A stretch of DNA of 14,721 nucleotides, from NCBI RefSeq assembly GCF_000003605.2, contig NW_003157236.1:34461-49181 (forward strand), given 5' to 3'. This document shows positions 1 through 10,240 of the stretch, piece after piece. This DNA comes from Saccoglossus kowalevskii. Its lineage: Eukaryota; Hemichordata; Enteropneusta; Harrimaniidae. The notes beneath the pieces were generated by a model. That model made no database searches. It worked only from the letters and a program-made list of their open reading frames with translations, and had not been told where the DNA came from. Within the stretch, counting starts at the first letter, position 1, and each line of letters begins with the position of its first letter. The position numbers were made by a program, and so were the translations under genes.

Positions 1-408
1 TTACTGGGTCATTATTTAGAGAACTGATGAATTGTTCAATTTTAGTAAAGCATTCCACACGCTCAGCGCCATTAATGGGTGCATAGACATTAATTATATG
101 AACAAGATTTTCATTAATTCGAACATGAGCGTGCAACACGTATCCAGGCATGATTTCACAGTTGCTGCTAGAGAAAACAAAATTGCCACACCCGCACGAT
201 TAAAGGTGCCATGAGAAAAAATACCACGGCCACGCCACACAAGTTTCCAAAGATTTTCATCAGAGACAAGAGACTGTGTTTCTTGCAACATATAAATATT
301 ACAGAGATGGTCACGCTTAAGGTAATTGAAAATACTGTACCGTTTGAGGGCGTCCCGGCAACCATTGACATTATATGTTGCGCATGTTATTGTGTTTGCC
401 ATGATCAT
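1..408 (-). pseudogene. LINE ORF2 endonuclease domain, frameshifted and partial
   Basis: From the ATG at 408 (a second ATG at 402 is the likelier ORF2 start) the translation shows the hallmarks of a LINE exonuclease/endonuclease/phosphatase domain: TYNVNG with the metal-site Asn, then LQETQS with the catalytic Glu, then W..VWRGRGIFSHGT and GVAILFS. Around 165-175 the frame breaks. The next frame resumes with EIMPGYVLHAHVRI and the conserved INVYAPINGAERVECF, staying open to base 1. A single indel explains this. In an intact element this enzyme nicks target DNA to prime reverse transcription. It cannot be made whole here. The assignment to the Tx1/L1 side of LINEs rests on the SHGT/RAGVAILFS pattern and is less certain than the endonuclease call. 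Confidence 0.85.
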
Positions 409-538
409 AAAAAGGGGATTAAAACCGATCGGTTCATTCGGGATGCAGCCACAATATTACTGGCCCCGACTAAATCTGCAACTCCACATAAGTTTCTACC
501 GGAATGCCATCAATGTTTTCACACCGTGCCGCATGCAT
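409..538 (-). pseudogene. LINE ORF1 N-terminal remnant, internally deleted
   Basis: An ATG at 538 on the minus strand opens a frame containing CENIDGIPVETYVE. After a frame change near 483-489, another frame reads VADLVGASNIVAASRMN. This pattern ('GIP..T..E.....VG..NI..ASRMN') matches the beginning of ORF1 in Tx1-type LINEs as I know that family. About 45 residues in, the reading ends and the ORF2 start follows within a few bases. The rest of ORF1, usually several hundred codons including zinc knuckles, is therefore missing. Family recognition is from memory of the motif, not from an alignment. Confidence 0.5.
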
Positions 539-612
539 GGTTTATAGTACGGTGACCTGTTGACGGTGGCTTTGTGTGAGCGGCAGCCATCTTGGTTGCC
601 GACCACCTTGCC

Positions 613-811
613 AAGGCAAAAGCAAAAACACTCCAAAAACACCAACAAATGTTAAAATACAACAGAAAGTTACTCACGTAGTGACCATAACCACTAAAAA
701 GAACACCTATAGCGAAAATAATAACTCAGTCGGAAGCACACACCAACAATTATATTATATTTTAGTACTATCTTATTATTAATCAGAATGTGTATGTTTT
801 TCTTTTTTTAG
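613..811. other. Short non-coding spacer, probable intron end
   Basis: AT-rich sequence between the LINE and the first recognisable exon. Its last 20 bases form a pyrimidine tract (TTTTTCTTTTTTTAG) that works as a 3' splice site at 810-811. I read this as the end of an intron whose 5' exon, expected to carry a signal peptide, lies left of the LINE and outside the window. Confidence 0.5.
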
Positions 812-1657
812 ATCTAGTAATGGTGAAATATGCCATTACTGCCCCCGAAAAGCCTGTGTTCACAGAAAAGAGCAGCAGCACGATGATCACATTCGACCTG
901 GAAGTGAAGAACACCGGTGACGCTTTGGACGCTGCTGAAAATGGCCACTTTACGGCTGAAGTATTTCTCTACGACCAATCAGAGTCGGCGACAGAGACAT
1001 CATGTGGTTTTACGACAACTATTCCAGAGGGTGAGTCCGGACGTGATTTAGTGAAAGGTCCGATCACTACACAGGGCACAATCAATGTACAGGGGATTAC
1101 ATCTACGGTTAACATCACTGGGTGTGCGGCAAACTGTAAAGCCTACGAATTCCTGTGTGTAGTACTGAAACCTGCAGCCGCTGACGATGACGCCACCAAC
1201 AACGGTTACTGTCTTCCTTTTGGGACAGCGCCCCCTGCAGGTGCAGGCAGCAAAAAATGCAGTAGTGCGGGTAAGTTCGTCTCAAAAATGTTATATTTGT
1301 ATTTTTGTCTAATATATATTTTGATCCATTTATAAATATAGATTTTCACATATATACACACTTAATAGGCCATGCTATCCCCCCATGTAGGTATGGCTCA
1401 ATTATATATGATAAGGTATTTAGTCGTTTTAAAGATACGATCGCTGGTTCATAGACGCCGGATTAATCCAGCGGCTATAAATCGCTGAATGTAGATTAAT
1501 AACAACTATCGAAGCAGATTGTATTCATATTGAATATAATATCCCAATAACATAAAATATTTTGTATTTTCTAGGTAATGGCACTGCTGGCTTTCTAGAT
1601 CTCACTGTGGTATCTGTATCCTGTCTCCTATCACTGGTGCTCGTTTGGACAAAATAG
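812..1657 (+). CDS. Cell-surface protein, last two exons: six-Cys beta-sandwich-like domain plus C-terminal hydrophobic anchor
   Basis: Two exons, 812-1270 and 1575-1657, joined by a 304-bp intron with donor GCGG/GTAAGT and acceptor TTTTCTAG/G. The first exon is 459 nt (153 codons) and is phase 1 at both ends, the arrangement typical of shuffled extracellular domains. It shows beta-strand-like stretches (MITFDLEVKNTG, AEVFLYDQ), six cysteines, an N-glycosylation sequon NIT, and a C-terminal GCAANCKAYEFLC...NNGYCLPF block. The second exon supplies NGTAG followed by about 17 mostly hydrophobic residues and ends in WTK-stop at 1655. That is either a GPI-attachment signal, which I favour because almost nothing follows the hydrophobic run, or one membrane span. 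The start is outside the window; the Met at 820 lacks a signal peptide and is probably internal. The fold resembles CARDB/Ig-like domains by pattern only, and I do not recognise a named family. Confidence 0.75.
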
Positions 1658-1690
1658 CACGATCCTCCTGAAAATGACGTCGATCGTGCT
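1656..1690 (+). promoter_or_regulatory. Stem-loop spanning the stop codon and start of the 3' UTR
   Basis: AGCACGATC at 1656-1664 is perfectly repeated in inverse at 1682-1690 (GATCGTGCT) with a 17-nt loop. The left arm includes the last two bases of the TAG stop. The loop is not an iron-responsive-element loop. Function unknown. Confidence 0.4.
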
Positions 1691-3151
1691 GATTTTTTCT
1701 TACTTTTGATGTTTATTACGTTCATTCATTAATATCATACTTTGGGGGAAGTATAATGTGTTTATTCACTCAAAGCAGCAGTCTTGTCACAAATCTGGCA
1801 CATGATCAAGACCTCGGCCGAAAACTGTGGCAGGACTGGGTGGAATTTCACGTTATGGACGTAGAGGACGTCACTTACCGCCAACCTCGATCATGACAAC
1901 TGAACTCAACTTTTAATTCTACGGCGAAACTGTCTAAAAAAACCCATTGTGGAAAATGTTTTTTGTGTCTTGTAAAAATCAACTCTCTTGAAAGACTGTA
2001 CTTAATTTGTATTTTCATTAAATTTCACTAAATTTGACCAAGTCACGTGATGTTTTTCTTTTAACAAGATATTGATTTATTCATTTTTCATTGAAAATGC
2101 TTGTTGTAATTATGCCTGACATAGCGAGTCTGACAAGCAACTCTACTTGAGGGCGTGTGTCGCATTCGAAATAAGTTTTGAGTAACAACCACATTAATCC
2201 GGGTAACGAGGGCTTGAACATAGAATTTGTTTTCAAAATATGCAGTAGGTACTTGTCCACAACCTCTTGTTAGAGGAATGAACATATTTAACGCGATTGA
2301 GAGCTGCGATTGAGACGAGACTTTAACCAGATTTATTATAGGGTATCATGTCTATTTCCAGGGTAGGTATGTGACCCGGATGAACACTGTGACGTAAGTA
2401 TAGTTCAATATCACATAATCTTTGTTCAGTTTAAATCAAATAGATTTGAATGTCTTGGTAGAGGGGAAGTACTTTCTCGAAAGTGGTATAATGGTAGTTA
2501 ACGGTCACAATGTTTTTTTTTTCTGTGCATTGATTAATTGACAACGCCATGTCCAAGTCTCTGAAACATGCGTACTAGCAACTACTATGCGACCACGTCA
2601 TAGTTCAGATCACGTCATAGTTCGGTCCACAGTACAACATACTGTTACACCCTTTTCCCTTTGAACAATGAGCATAAAAACGAGTGTACAAATTACAAAT
2701 GTAGAATCAAGTACAGATCAGAGAGTCTCATGACTCAAGAAAAGTTCACTATATGCATTTTTTCTGCAACTACTCTGTTCTAATCATTACATTTAGCCGG
2801 GCCATCAGTATTCATTAAAGCTAACTAATCACAATTAGTTCATTAAACACGTTGCGGAAGAGAGGTTACACGGGCCCACATCGCGGGACCAACTAAGTTC
2901 GTGCCAAAATCACGCCCTCAATCGTCGATCTGGCAGACCCAAACATAGCAGACGATGCACATAAATGATACTAATAATTATTTTATTGAAATCATATTCA
3001 TTTGCTGCTATGATATGTAGCATTGCAAGAAAAAACAACAGCAGCACATAAATTTGCATTCTCGACATTACAATCGCCAACTGCGTTCATTTCATTCATT
3101 ACTACATCATCCGACCCTATCTAGCTACACTTTCCTCTATCGCTATGTCAT
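1658..3151. other. Probable 3' UTR of the surface-protein gene, then featureless spacer
   Basis: The transcript of the upstream gene probably ends near the ATTAAA at 2017-2022. Beyond that I find no convincing exon on either strand; the minus-strand open stretch at 2088-2285 has no recognisable protein character. A 13-bp direct repeat CACGTCATAGTTC occurs at 2594-2606 and 2611-2623, each copy holding a CRE-like TGACGTG on the other strand. Confidence 0.45.
2017..2022 (+). terminator. Candidate polyadenylation signal ATTAAA
   Basis: A common variant of the poly(A) hexamer, 360 bases after the stop codon of the surface-protein gene in T-rich sequence. It is the best candidate I see, but transcript evidence is lacking. 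Confidence 0.35.
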
Positions 3152-3421
3152 ATGAGTAGAGAAGTATCCTCAGGGGCGGAGCTACGTCACGGACGTTCTA
3201 CGTTGCTAAGACGCGCACCACTGTACCACGTATTTCTATGGGCTTTGTGCGCGCTGCTGTGGAACGCCGGTGGAGCCGGTGAAAACTCGAGAAAACAACA
3301 CAAACTCAACTTTGAAGTAATCCTGAACAACCAAATTCATATATGTTACACAGGTAGGGCTAATCTTGTTACACTGTTCAGGGCACTCTCAACAACCATC
3401 GCAAAGTACCGTTTTCTGTGA
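3152..3421 (+). CDS. Candidate first exon with signal-peptide-like N-terminus (speculative)
   Basis: An ATG-initiated 89-codon frame. Residues about 20-43 read RRAPLYHVFLWALCALLWNA, then GGAG: basic residues, a hydrophobic core and small residues, as in a signal peptide. A good splice donor (CACAG/GTAGGG) lies inside the frame after 3353 and would end the exon in phase 1, the same phase at which the surface-protein domain exon at 812 begins. If real, this would be the first exon of another secreted protein, perhaps of the same kind. Against it: the region is CpG-rich and open in several frames on both strands, promoter-like motifs fall inside the frame, and I cannot identify its second exon with confidence. 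I do not recognise the protein. Confidence 0.2.
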   Translation: MSREVSSGAELRHGRSTLLRRAPLYHVFLWALCALLWNAGGAGENSRKQHKLNFEVILNNQIHICYTGRANLVTLFRALSTTIAKYRFL

Positions 3422-3660
3422 GTTTTTGGTCTTTGTTTTCACCGCGAAGGTTGCCAGGCGGTAGAAAATGCCCGGATGCCGCCCCGAGGATGAATCAGTA
3501 TATATCCACCGCCGAGGGCGTGTTTTCGTCGCGCCGAGCGTTCGGGTAGCAAATGTGGGCGCGTTCCAACTCGGTCCCGATAGTTCACACACACGCTTCG
3601 GTATCGGTGCCCACTTTCGGCACTTGGCGAGATCTGTAACGTGTGCGCCAATATTGTAAG
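3160..3660. promoter_or_regulatory. CpG-rich island with promoter-like motifs
   Basis: This stretch stands out from its AT-rich surroundings by dense CpG dinucleotides (for example TTTTCGTCGCGCCGAGCGTTCG). It contains a GC box GGGGCGG at 3173-3179, a CRE-like TACGTCA at 3183-3189 and a TATA-like TATATAT at 3499-3505. Three overlapping open frames (3439-3663 and 3389-3592 minus, 3468-3659 plus) are what a GC-rich, stop-poor sequence gives by chance. I infer an unmethylated promoter or enhancer; the direction of transcription is not clear. Confidence 0.35.
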
Positions 3661-3663
3661 CAT

Positions 3664-4373
3664 TATTTACACTCTAAGCGGCTTACTAAAGTTACAGTTT
3701 ATAAGCCAGAAGAATCATGGATATAGTATAACTTTGTCGAGCTATGCGAAAAGAATGTATATTGTAGGACAAGAGAAACCTTATAAACATATTCAGTGAC
3801 ATATTAACATCTGTAACAGCAATACTGATTTTTCTAAGAAGGGGTAGTGCAAATTACTTCGTTTTGCTCCGTCCAGACTTATTCCTGTAGACTAATCTTA
3901 TTCAAGTCTAACCCGATACTAATGTGCAATTAATGCCATAGATGTCACGATTTCACTCGCTCACTTAACTAAATCACCCAACCCAAGTTTTCACCCAATT
4001 GCGATCCAGTGTTTGTAGTGACTAATCTTTTAGCAATACAACATATAGTACATTCCGTGCAGACCATAATACACACGGTGTGAGGTTTGGGAGAGTGTTA
4101 GAGTGTTGGATTGGAGACAGTAACTGTCATTCCATTATACTGTTCAAGTTAAAGAACCCTCATATTATCACCTCAAAACAATTGTCTTTCACATCAATAC
4201 CTGTAAGAGAAGGGGCTTCGAGAATTGCAGTGGAGAATGCCAGCTGATCTGAATCGTAAATAAAATGTGTTCCAAGCACTTTATAGTACTAGTATACTAG
4301 TATAGTAAGTTCCCAGTGACAAGGTATGAACAAACTTGATAAAAAATGGCAATGGTAATTTTTACAGCATGGA
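3664..4373. other. Intergenic or intronic spacer, nothing recognised
   Basis: AT-rich sequence without convincing exons, RNA genes or long repeats. The only structure noted is a 16-bp perfect palindrome TACTAGTATACTAGTA at 4287-4302. Confidence 0.4.
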
Positions 4374-4375
4374 TA

Positions 4376-4392
4376 TGCGCATGCGTATAAAA
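4376..4392 (+). promoter_or_regulatory. NRF1-like site next to a TATA-like element
   Basis: TGCGCATGCGT at 4376-4386 fits the palindromic NRF1 core (YGCGCAYGCGCR) except at one edge, and TATAAAA follows at 4386-4392. The only open frame downstream (ATG at 4402) stops after 19 codons, so no product is assigned. It could be a promoter of an unseen transcript or chance. Confidence 0.2.
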
Positions 4393-4457
4393 TAATTCAG
4401 TATGGCAGCTCGTTTGTCTACGATAACATTGTGGACAATTTTGTGTCGACTATCCAG

Positions 4458-4692
4458 TTAATTTTACTACTTTCCATCCAAATATTTCAACTTTCCATCT
4501 TTAATAGCTTTCAAGACAACTTTTGCGACTTTCCAACCCACCGCGACTTTTCTGATCTTCCAACAAACTTCTTTCAACATTCTAATGTTATCTACATTCC
4601 AACATTCCAGCCGTTATGATTATCAAACCAACTTTCACAACTGTTCAACCAAATATTTCCCATTGCCAACCAACTTTTGCCGCTTCAACACA
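4458..4692 (+). repeat. Degenerate pyrimidine-rich repeat tract (CAACTTTCCA-like)
   Basis: Variants of ACTTTCCA, CAACTTTTGC and ACATTCCA recur irregularly across the tract. It looks like an old, decayed short tandem array with a unit around 10 bases. The open frame crossing part of it (4431-4619) starts at GTG, is low-complexity and is not a convincing gene. Confidence 0.45.
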
Positions 4693-4699
4693 CACCAAT

Positions 4700-6195
4700 C
4701 TGATTAGAAGTGCGGCCACTTTACTGCCACACTGACACGATAATCAAAGTCGCCAATACCAATATGAAACAGGGTGCTAATCTATGCATATTCAAAAGAT
4801 AACAGTTTTACGTCGTCTAATATTCTCATGAATGAGGGCGCCCTACATTTGGCCGAAACGCAAATTTCAAATCATTGGTGAACCTCAATGCGCACTTAAT
4901 TTATAGTTGTGTATATTCTAAACTGTATTTGAAATAATATTGCAGTGGTTTAATGTTTTAATTATATCTGTAGCTTGGGTAGGCAATTGAAGTGTTTGCA
5001 ATTAAACCCCATGGAGGCCAATAAATAACAAAGTAAATAACAAACGAACATATTTTATGTCCGTGTACTTTTCAAAGCTATGACGTTTTACTGATCACCT
5101 TCGTATACGCCATTATCATTTTTTAATATATTGTGGTCATCTGTGTTTCTGACCGAACACAGTGAAAATATATATGGATTTAAGAGATTTAATTCCAGAG
5201 TACCCTTTAGTAGGAATGATTTTGTAGCGATCCTGGCTCCAGATGGAATCCCCAAAATCAGGTTATGTTTGTTTCTTGTTGACTGCTGGGAAGGTAGGTA
5301 GTAACAAAATAAAATCGTATGCGACTATTTCGGAGACTTAGACACAAACAAAAATGCTATGGCCCCTGATTTCCCTTCTTTTATACTTATTTTGTTTATA
5401 AAATGTGAATTATATTTTATATATAACTATAGTAAGATGCTTTACAAGATCAACGTGTAATTTTAGTTGCGTCAACGCCCCAACATCTTGTTGCGTCATA
5501 ATCTGATTAAAATCGGTTCTAATTGTTCATTTATTATTTTAGTTATATTTTTTTCAAATTTATTTTTCTAATTATTTTTTTTTTAATTTTTGACTGCGAA
5601 CGCCAAAAGATCTGAGCAACCGCCATATAAGATCCCGTTCGCGAGATCTTAGATAACCAGATTCGTCAATTCATTAGTGTCGGCCATGTATATAGCGATT
5701 ATGCCATTTGTGCACAAGCTACAAAATCCAACCATGGCTCTATGTAAAGTCTTTTCTGATTGGTTATTGAAGTTTGCGTTTAACAGACTTGTTATGGAGG
5801 TCATTCAGACCTCTGAGCTTTCGCTATGATAATCATACATTTACAAAAACTGAAAATTAGGGAAATAATTGAAAACAAATAATAAAATAACATAATACTA
5901 AAAAAAAGGGTAAAATAAAAATAAAATAAAAATGTATAAAAGAAATTTACTTCACATCAAATTGGCTTTGATTCAAGTGAACACCAGCAGACTAGCCACG
6001 CTAGGTCCATCCAACCAAGATTTTTACAAGACAATTCAGAAATGTGTATTAAGAATAGTTCATAAAAAATGTATTTCCTATGCACTATTTTTCATATTCA
6101 TCGATTGCACAAAAATATTAAAGAAACAAGCCCGTTAGTTATCAAATTTAAGATATATAGTTTTGTTTATAGTAATATAGTCATATAACATAAAC
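4700..6195. other. AT-rich spacer, no gene recognised
   Basis: T-rich runs around 5540-5585 and A-rich runs around 5880-5930. The ATG frame at 5932-6138 (68 codons) follows an A-rich tract, has no domain character and no splice context, so I treat it as chance. Confidence 0.4.
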
Positions 6196-6240
6196 ATGTC
6201 AGAAATATGGATCTAGATTCATTATGATGATTTTTTAACA

Positions 6241-6243
<3 letters not shown>

Positions 6244-6335
<92 letters not shown>
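6244..6335. repeat. (AT)46 dinucleotide microsatellite
   Basis: Uninterrupted AT/TA repeat of 92 bases. It produces a meaningless Tyr-Ile frame on the minus strand. Confidence 0.98.
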
Positions 6336-6339
<4 letters not shown>

Positions 6340-6713
6340 TAAAACGAATATATAAAATTTTAACATAATCAGTCAAAGCATATCAGAGATATAGCTCTAT
6401 AAGCGCATTCATTTAAACAAAGTCGCCGCCAGACAGCCATTGTGAATTCTATTTGAACAAAATCCATCCATAACGGAATGCCAGAAATGCTCGATTTTAA
6501 TGATTTTTTAGCACAAAAATGGCCACCATTCGGTCATCTTGAATCAGATCGTGAAACAAATTGATGTGTATATGTATAATATTATGTATGGTACAGCCAT
6601 TTTGAATTGTATTACCAAGTTTGAACATGTATGGTGTATGTGTGAAGTTTGATTGAGATTGGTCCAGGCATGTCTAAGATATAGGTCCGAACGGACGCAC
6701 GGACACACACAGA

Positions 6714-6768
6714 TGAAAACATAAGTCCCCGTTCGGACGCAGTCCGAAAACGGGGACTTATGTTTTCA
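6714..6768 (+). repeat. Long perfect-arm hairpin at the end of dispersed repeat copy 1
   Basis: The 20-bp arms 6714-6733 (TGAAAACATAAGTCCCCGTT) and 6749-6768 are exact inverse complements. Inside them CGGAC (6734-6738) pairs with GTCCG (6742-6746) around a GCA loop, giving about 25 base pairs with one two-base bulge. It is preceded by GGACGCACGGACACACACAGA. Such a terminal hairpin is seen in several families of non-autonomous elements of marine invertebrates, and Helitron-type ends also carry one. A CTAA follows at 6770-6773, but this is too little to call a Helitron. Confidence 0.8.
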
Positions 6769-6779
6769 CCTAAAAAGAT

Positions 6780-7104
6780 AATTTGCTATATTCTCTAAAT
6801 GTTTGCCTTTTATTTGTCTTTAATTATGACTGTAAGAAGCTGAATGTAATTACAAACTATGTAGTGTGTTCAACAACTCATGTATGAACAATACCTTTAA
6901 TAAATATGATTTTACTTGGTAAAGATTTTTCTGCATAAAAACGAAGGAATTTCACAATGTTGGAAACGGAAAGTCCTTATCGCAGTATTGGGGTCAAAGA
7001 GAATACAATCAGCTTAGATTACCAACGAAATTGTTAACACAGTATCTGAGTGTATTAAACAAGTCAACACATTGATTGAGTCATAACTCATTATTGATTT
7101 ACAG
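6780..7104. other. Spacer, nothing recognised
   Basis: AT-rich, with no exon or repeat seen. It ends in a possible splice acceptor (TTATTGATTTACAG at 7091-7104). Confidence 0.35.
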
Positions 7105-7266
7105 AAAAATATAAAAAAGGCGATAGGAGGGGCCATGAGAGTAACAAGATTTGGGAAAGGATGCATAAATCGTCATGCAAAGGTGTTACAACAGACGAAC
7201 AATCAGCAAGACAATCACAGTTGAGAGGAACACTAGATATTGTTCAGTACTTCTTTAGCAGATCAG
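7105..7266 (+). other. Candidate internal coding exon (unassigned)
   Basis: A stretch of 162 nt bounded by a good acceptor (GATTTACAG) and donor (GATCAG/GTACTG), phase 1 at both ends, open through its length. The translation includes KYKKGDRRGHESNKIWERM and QSQLRGTLDIVQYFFSRSG, with a balanced composition less AT-biased than random spacer here. If unspliced, the frame stops at about 7290. It lacks a start codon at its beginning. I recognise no family. It could join the candidate exon at 3152-3353, which ends in the same phase, or be a decayed fragment of a transposon or pseudogene, or chance. Confidence 0.25.
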
Positions 7267-7290
7267 GTACTGGAATTCAGGGGAACAAAA

Positions 7291-8200
7291 ACTAGATATC
7301 GTCCACTCACACGGTTTTATATCCGAAACTTTTATTCATTAAGTATTAAGGCGCATGTGAGACTGATACCTTCTACAGTATAGAAGTATTTTTGTCGACT
7401 TTCTATTCTTACTTGTTAATCGCTATCTATTTTAAAATACACTGAAAACATACAAAAGTTAATTACCCAGATTTTAAGAAAAAAATAGGGTGTCACATTT
7501 TAACCAACCGCTTTTTGCCCTGTGAGTTTTAAAAAACAGAACAGATTGACAGGATATCCACATATTTCCAATGGTTTCTCACGAAATTTGCATTCTGTAA
7601 ACAGGATTCCTTGAGTAAAATAAAGATATCATTATACAAAAAAGAGGCTGTATACATATATTAATCTAATCATATTATTTATGCCTCATTTGTTTTTATT
7701 TTTTGGCCAAAACTTAAAAATGAATTACTAAAATTGATTATTTACGCATGCGCATGTGATATTTGTTTTTTTCCCGAGAATAATCCAGACCAGCAATCGA
7801 TTTGAATAAGATAACTTGATGAACCGCAATCGCACATTCTGTGACTTTGCCGTCAGTTTTACCACTGTGATTCAAATTTTACAACTTCCTAAAAAGCTTC
7901 TGCCAGTGTCAGTGTATTACTTGTTGTGGAACATTTTCAAGTAAAACAGCTACTGAAAATAACAGAATGAGCACAAAATGGAAGGCAACAAGTGACTGAA
8001 GTACTACTAGTACTGTGTAAGGCGCAAAGACCTGTGGGAAGTAGATTGCCTTGTGTATAATGACAAGTACGTCGAACTGTTCATGTCTATTCATACATGT
8101 ATTTATCATTCTTTGAGAAAAGATACTTTGTTCGAAACATCTTGTTATAATGAATAATTACCTGAAACTACAATTACCTAATACCATTGTCTATATTTTA
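7291..8200. other. Spacer upstream of the PH-domain gene
   Basis: No convincing exon. An NRF1-like palindrome ACGCATGCGCA at 7744-7754 mirrors the site at 4376. The minus-strand frame 7909-8109 has no recognisable domain and no splice context. Confidence 0.35.
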
Positions 8201-8476
8201 TATTTATCGGTCCTAGCAGTTTTCACCAATAGCGAGCTGTAATCAGAATTCGTGATATGCGATACGTACGATTCGCCACCGATTTGTTCTGACCGAGAAC
8301 GGTCATAGCGCCACCAGTGTTCAGAGTGGGGTAACTTGGTAACGCGTCTCACGATTCTAAGTTTCGAACGCGATTCAAGTCACTTTGTGTTCTGCTTTCT
8401 TTGCGAAAACATTGCTCAGTATATCGTGCAGACTTCATCGCTTTATCGTTGTACACTTTACTTTATTGCGTTTATT
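8201..8476 (+). promoter_or_regulatory. Probable promoter and 5' UTR of the PH-domain gene
   Basis: Slightly richer in CpG than the flanks and directly upstream of the start codon at 8477. It contains GGTAACTTGGTAAC, a tandem half-site at 8330-8343, and no obvious TATA box. The reading frame stays open upstream to about 8336 but has no ATG before 8477, which supports 8477 as the start. The transcription start itself is not identifiable. Confidence 0.4.
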
Positions 8477-9927
<1,451 letters not shown>

Positions 9928-10198
9928 AACGTCACAATGAATGGACAGACCAATGCGGCCATAATTAAACGCCGTCGTAACACCATTCCACATATCATCA
10001 ATAAACTAGCAGTATGATAGGAAAAAACAAGCGGTCACGTCAGGAATGGACGTCAACTGAACGTTAACAGGAATAAATGCATTTGCCGTATGACGACTCC
10101 TAGGTTGAGGGAGCTATTTGCCATTATGGGCGACTACGGTGTCCCTCAGTTACGTGCATGTACGACTTGATCACGAAATTACGTTGTATTTTGTATGC

Positions 10199-10204
10199 AA
10201 TAAA
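10199..10204 (+). terminator. Probable polyadenylation signal AATAAA of the PH gene
   Basis: AATAAA followed within ten bases by a T/G-rich stretch (TGTGTTTTTATTGTT), the usual downstream element. Other AATAAA hexamers lie at 10072-10077 and 10235-10240, so use of alternatives is possible. Confidence 0.55.
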
Positions 10205-10240
10205 TAGTGCTGTGTTTTTATTGTTCTAGTGGAAAATAAA

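Larger units (their letters stand above)
1..612 (-). mobile_element. 5' portion of a degenerate Tx1/L1-type LINE retrotransposon
   Basis: Reading the minus strand from about 612 down to the left edge gives, in order: an untranslated leader containing AAGATGGCTGCC (a YY1-like motif such as LINE 5' UTRs often carry), a short ORF1 N-terminal remnant beginning at an ATG at 538, and an apurinic-endonuclease domain beginning at 402/408. The element continues beyond base 1, so the reverse transcriptase would lie outside the window. Both reading frames are shifted at least once, so this copy is dead. The outer boundary near 612 is my estimate; no target-site duplication can be seen because the other end is missing. 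It sits upstream of, and antisense to, the surface-protein exons at 812, probably in one of that gene's introns. Confidence 0.8.
6196..6768 (+). repeat. Dispersed repeat, copy 1, with internal monomers and a terminal hairpin
   Basis: Shares many blocks in the same order with copy 2 at 14345-14721: GAACAAAATCCATCCAT, CGATTTTxATGxATTTT, AAAATGGCxAxCATT, CAGATCxTGAAACAAA, TGTGTGAAGTTTGA and GTCCAGxCATGTCT. Within the copy, a module starting CATGTCT/CATGTCA...GGATC...AACAAAxTxGCC is repeated in diverged form near 6196, 6376 and 6650, so the element is built from monomers. An (AT)n tract interrupts it at 6244. The right end is the hairpin at 6714-6768. No coding capacity. It could be a non-autonomous DNA element or a satellite-like dispersed repeat; the class is unknown. 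Confidence 0.6.

Noticed and set aside
576-782. Plus-strand 68-codon frame upstream of the surface-protein exon, considered as its signal-peptide exon
   Set aside because: There is no hydrophobic N-terminal segment and the start overlaps the LINE leader. Low-complexity Thr/Lys/Asn composition suggests non-coding.
3439-3663. Overlapping minus- and plus-strand frames of 60-75 codons
   Set aside because: They arise from a CpG-rich, stop-poor stretch open on both strands, with low-complexity basic translations and no domain.
5932-6138. 68-codon ATG frame
   Set aside because: It lies after an A-rich tract, is composed of common AT-rich codons, and shows no domain, signal peptide or splice context.
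6167-6376. Minus-strand frame with a Tyr-Ile run
   Set aside because: Translation of the (AT)n microsatellite.
6714-6773. Helitron 3' end (hairpin plus CTAA)
   Set aside because: The hairpin is much longer than usual for Helitrons, the next base is not T, and no 5' TC end was identified. The element class is left open.
8336-8476. N-terminal extension of the PH protein upstream of 8477
   Set aside because: The frame is open but contains no ATG. The first ATG, at 8477, has good initiation context and yields an acylation motif.
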